Part shown: positions 61,950-64,000 of the stretch, piece after piece | How the letters are laid out: each line of letters opens with the position of its first letter | Numbering within the stretch: position 1 is the stretch's first letter | Assembly: GCF_029952525.1 (NCBI RefSeq) | Contig: NZ_JASAOF010000008.1 | Coordinates: 173,304-237,303 of the forward strand | Direction: 5' to 3' | Length of the DNA: 64,000 nt | Source of the DNA: Saccharopolyspora ipomoeae | GTDB taxonomy: Bacteria > Actinomycetota > Actinomycetes > Mycobacteriales > Pseudonocardiaceae | The notes under the pieces: model-generated | What the model was told of the DNA's origin: nothing | Database searches by the model: none | What the model saw: only the letters and a program-made list of their open reading frames with translations | Position numbers and translations under genes: made by a program

Positions 61950-62443
61950 GCGCGAATGCCGGCGGGTTACGCGTAGCCGACCGTGATCGTGACGATCGGT
62001 GGAACAACCCCCGAGCAGAGCCTTTTCGCGGATGCCCGAATTAGTCGACTGGTCCGCTTTCGCGGGTTGAGATCGCTGCCACCTGTGACGTGGGCACGAC
62101 GCGGTTGTCACCGGCCCACCCGGACGGAGTATCGTTGCCGGTTGGCTGATGCAGCTCCCACCCCGTGCGGTGGATGACCTCCGGGAGGTGAGGGATCGTG
62201 AGCAGTAGTACCGACAGCGCGCTTCCGTGCAGTACCAACCGCATCCCCGCCGTGAAGGCCTGCCGCTGATCCGGCGCGGTTCTTCTCCCCGGGCCGGGAT
62301 GCGACCCCGCAAGCGAGAGTGATCTCCGCCCGAGGAGCACCGCTGCGGCGCGCGAGTCCGGACCGCCGTCCGGATGACCGTCGTCCGGACCACCGGTCCC
62401 CCGCCGCGCACGTCCCCGGGCCCCGGAACCCCTGGAGGCCGTC
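61950..62443 (+). other. Long 5' region of corA
   Basis: 494 bases between the NUDIX and corA genes. A possible -35 TTGTCA (62105) and -10 TATCGT (62130) lie 19 bases apart. A 23-codon ORF with a strong ribosome binding site starts at 62198. The part 62270-62440 is very GC-rich with several possible stems (e.g. GTCCGGAC repeats near 62355-62395). No known riboswitch could be confirmed by eye. Confidence 0.5.
62198..62269 (+). CDS. 23-residue leader ORF upstream of corA
   Basis: GTG start eight bases after GGGAGGTGAGG, coding VSSSTDSALPCSTNRIPAVKACR and TGA. It lies 174 bases upstream of the corA start. Too short for family assignment. Short leader peptides are known to control Mg2+ transporter genes (mgtL, corL) in enterobacteria; a similar role here is inference. 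Confidence 0.5.
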   Translation: MSSSTDSALPCSTNRIPAVKACR

Positions 62444-63523
62444 GTGCCGAACCTGCCTTCGCTCGGCCTGCGCAACCGCAACGGTCGCGCCGCCCAGCCC
62501 GCATCCCGCAAGCCCGCGCCGGTGTCCGCCTACGTGGTGGACTGCGCCGTCTACGTCGACGGCCACCGGCTGGAGGGCACCTGGAACCACGCCGACGCGA
62601 TCGAGGAGGTCCGCAGGCGCGGGACCGGTTTCGTCTGGATCGGGCTGCACGAACCGACCGAGGAGCAGATCAACGGCATCGCCGAGACCTTCGGCCTGCA
62701 CGAGCTCGCGGTCGAGGACGCGGTGCACGCGCACCAGCGGCCCAAGCTGGAGCGCTACGACAACACCCTGTTCATGGTGCTCAAGACGGTCCGCTACACC
62801 GACACCGAGACCCGCACGGCGACCAGCGAGATCGTCGACACCGGTGAGCTGATGGTCTTCCTCGGCCGGGACTTCGTGATCACCGTCCGGCACGGCAAGC
62901 ACGCCGAGCTGGGCGACCTGCGCTGCCGGCTGGAGGAGGACCCGGAGCAGCTGGCGCTGGGCCCGTCCGCGGTGCTGCACGGGGTCGCCGACACCGTCGT
63001 CGACAACTACCTCGACGTCACCGAGGCCATCCAGGACGACATCGACGAGATCGAGGCCGAGGTCTTTGAACCCCGCACCAAGATCGACGCCGAGCAGATC
63101 TACCTGATGAAGCGCGAGGTGATGGAGCTGCGGCGGGCGGTGCAGCCGCTGTCCAAGCCGATGCAGCGGCTCGCCGAGGGCTACACGCCGATGATCGCCG
63201 AGGACGTCCGCTCCTACTTCCGCAACGTCGAGGACCACCTGGCGCGGGTCTCGGAGATGGTCGGCTCCTTCGACGAGTTGCTGACCACGCTGGTCGACGC
63301 CACCCTCGCCAAGATCACGCTCCAGCAGAACACCGACATGCGCAAGATATCGGCCTGGGTCGCGATCATCTCGACGCCGACGATGATCGCCGGGATCTAC
63401 GGCATGAACTTCGACTTCATGCCCGAAACCGGTTGGAAGTTCGGCTATCCGATGGTGATGGTCGTGATGCTCATCGCCTGCATCGTGCTGTTCAAGATCT
63501 TCCGGAAGAACAAGTGGCTGTAA
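62444..63523 (+). CDS. corA: Magnesium/cobalt transporter CorA
   Basis: 359 residues from GTG with GGAGG six bases upstream (VPNLPSLGLRNRNGRAAQPASRK). The large cytoplasmic domain (about 30-290) is followed by two membrane segments, ISAWVAIISTPTMIAGIYGMNFDFMPE with the CorA signature GMN, and YPMVMVVMLIACIVLFKIF, and a basic C-terminus FRKNKWL. It forms a pentameric Mg2+ channel in the cytoplasmic membrane. A leader ORF precedes it. The about 30-residue N-terminal extension is longer than in many CorA proteins. Confidence 0.95.
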   Translation: MPNLPSLGLRNRNGRAAQPASRKPAPVSAYVVDCAVYVDGHRLEGTWNHADAIEEVRRRGTGFVWIGLHEPTEEQINGIAETFGLHELAVEDAVHAHQRPKLERYDNTLFMVLKTVRYTDTETRTATSEIVDTGELMVFLGRDFVITVRHGKHAELGDLRCRLEEDPEQLALGPSAVLHGVADTVVDNYLDVTEAIQDDIDEIEAEVFEPRTKIDAEQIYLMKREVMELRRAVQPLSKPMQRLAEGYTPMIAEDVRSYFRNVEDHLARVSEMVGSFDELLTTLVDATLAKITLQQNTDMRKISAWVAIISTPTMIAGIYGMNFDFMPETGWKFGYPMVMVVMLIACIVLFKIFRKNKWL

Positions 63524-63573
63524 CGATTCCGGCCGCTCGGACGATGTTCCAGTTGACAGTGAGGAGGACCGAA

Positions 63574-63747
63574 TTGCAAGCGCTCACCATCGGCGCACCG
63601 ATGCGGCAGCGGCTCCTCAACTCGCGGCGTTCCCCGGTCTCGCGCCGGCAGACCGCCGAGAAGTTGTTCCGGCACTCCGCTTGGGTGCAGCGAAAACCCG
63701 GCGCGATGTGGGACGTGGTCCCCGCGCCGAGCGCCTTCGCGCGCTGA
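63574..63747 (+). CDS. Small basic protein (57 aa)
   Basis: 57 residues from TTG with GAGGAGG six bases upstream (LQALTIGAPMRQRLLNSRRSPVSRRQTAEKLFRHSAWVQRKPG); an ATG at 63544 in the same frame lacks such a site. Arg-rich with a hydrophobic tail WDVVPAPSAFA. No family recognised. Confidence 0.5.
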   Translation: MQALTIGAPMRQRLLNSRRSPVSRRQTAEKLFRHSAWVQRKPGAMWDVVPAPSAFAR

Positions 63748-63836
63748 CGGCACCTGCCCGGGTAGACCGCGGGCCCGCATCGTGAAAACGGATCTGCAGC
63801 AACCAGAATCTCGTTTTCCCGTTGGGAGGCACCGCC

Positions 63837-63932
63837 ATGACTCGCCTGCTCTCCAGCAAGCTCACCTTCCTCGTCGCCCTGCTCGCGGGCTGGATCGCGA
63901 TGGAGTTCGTGCTCATCGCCAACCAGCTGTAG
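63837..63932 (+). CDS. 31-residue single-pass membrane peptide
   Basis: ATG with GGGAGG seven bases upstream; codes MTRLLSSKLTFLVALLAGWIAMEFVLIANQL. A basic start (TRLLSSK) and a 20-residue hydrophobic segment indicate a small membrane protein. It is preceded by GAAAACG...CGTTTTC (63784-63818), a possible hairpin. Confidence 0.55.
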   Translation: MTRLLSSKLTFLVALLAGWIAMEFVLIANQL

Positions 63933-63955
63933 AGGGCCGCGTGGGCGAAGTGCAG

Positions 63956-63974
63956 CAGTTTCAACTGAAATCTG
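63956..63974. repeat. Possible degenerate family A palindrome at the window end
   Basis: CAGTTTCAACTGAAATCTG keeps the AGTTT...GAAA outline of family A, again just past a gene's 3' end. A run of 13 Gs (63986-63998) follows. Confidence 0.35.
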
Positions 63975-64000
63975 GTGTTCGTCGTGGGGGGGGGGGGGTG

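Noticed and set aside
62130..62443. M-box magnesium riboswitch upstream of corA
   Set aside because: The AGGTGAGG start is reminiscent, but the other conserved M-box segments could not be recognised by eye, and the same bases serve as a ribosome binding site for the leader ORF.

Overview
This is a GC-rich actinobacterial chromosome segment. Gene content points to the Pseudonocardiaceae, perhaps a Saccharopolyspora-like genus. The evidence is an (A)DKSQREFALAA tmRNA tag, WhiB7 with an AT-hook, AdnA/AdnB, an EspG/PPE-like/DUF3558 type VII secretion set, a DUF397/XRE-DUF5753 regulator pair, and many GTG starts. From about 10 kb onward the order follows the Mycobacterium tuberculosis Rv3193c-Rv3212 region: UPF0182, PDZ/Lon protease, DUF2342, ABC1 kinase, whiB7, uvrD2, nudC, TrkA-type channel, adnB, adnA, alkyltransferase-like protein, TIGR02569, moeZ, DUF3152, tetR, DUF3107, ferritin-like, rhlE-like, beta-propeller. 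The genus is inference; the synteny rests on family recognition, not on an alignment.

Layout. 0-7 kb: a DUF6230 protein, then the trans-translation and division block on the minus strand (tmRNA, amidohydrolase, smpB, ftsX, ftsE, prfB) and a PadR-like regulator. 7-10 kb: two identical initiator tRNA genes flank an EthD protein, a compositionally foreign DUF4143 ATPase and a SnoaL-like protein. 10-20 kb: UPF0182, PPA1309, PDZ/Lon protease, DUF2342 protein, a SprT/YgjP-like metallopeptidase, a DUF5679 zinc ribbon, an ABC1 kinase and a methyltransferase. 20-27 kb: the whiB7 locus with an attenuator-like leader, uvrD2, nudC and a pair of M16 peptidases. 27-32 kb: EspG, PPE-like, lipoprotein and WXG-like proteins, then DUF397 and its XRE regulator. 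32-37 kb: membrane proteins, a zinc metallopeptidase, a K+ channel and two unknown genes. 37-44 kb: the adnA-adnB recombination nuclease. 44-54 kb: chitinase, alkyltransferase-like protein, HemD-like protein, moeZ, DUF3152, and hydrolase/TetR pairs. 54-64 kb: a ferritin-like protein, a DEAD-box helicase, a RecB-type nuclease, a PHP phosphatase, a PH-domain membrane protein, NUDIX, corA and small proteins.

Several genes share a theme of genome upkeep and stress response: AdnAB, UvrD2, the RecB-type nuclease, the alkyltransferase-like protein, the RNA helicase, tmRNA-SmpB ribosome rescue and WhiB7 antibiotic response.

The least ordinary content is between genes. One family of palindromes has the core GTTTTCATGAAAAC. 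It occurs singly or in small groups near 20.2, 28.2 and 36.8 kb and as a seven-copy array at 45.3-45.6 kb. A second, MITE-like family has roughly 20-25 bp terminal inverted repeats containing GTTTTAGCCATAA, at 16.6, 32.7 and 32.9 kb. Both sit mostly at the 3' ends of genes. There are also a 23-bp and an exact 12-bp tandem repeat, a likely whiB7 attenuator with its own promoter, and a short leader ORF ahead of corA.
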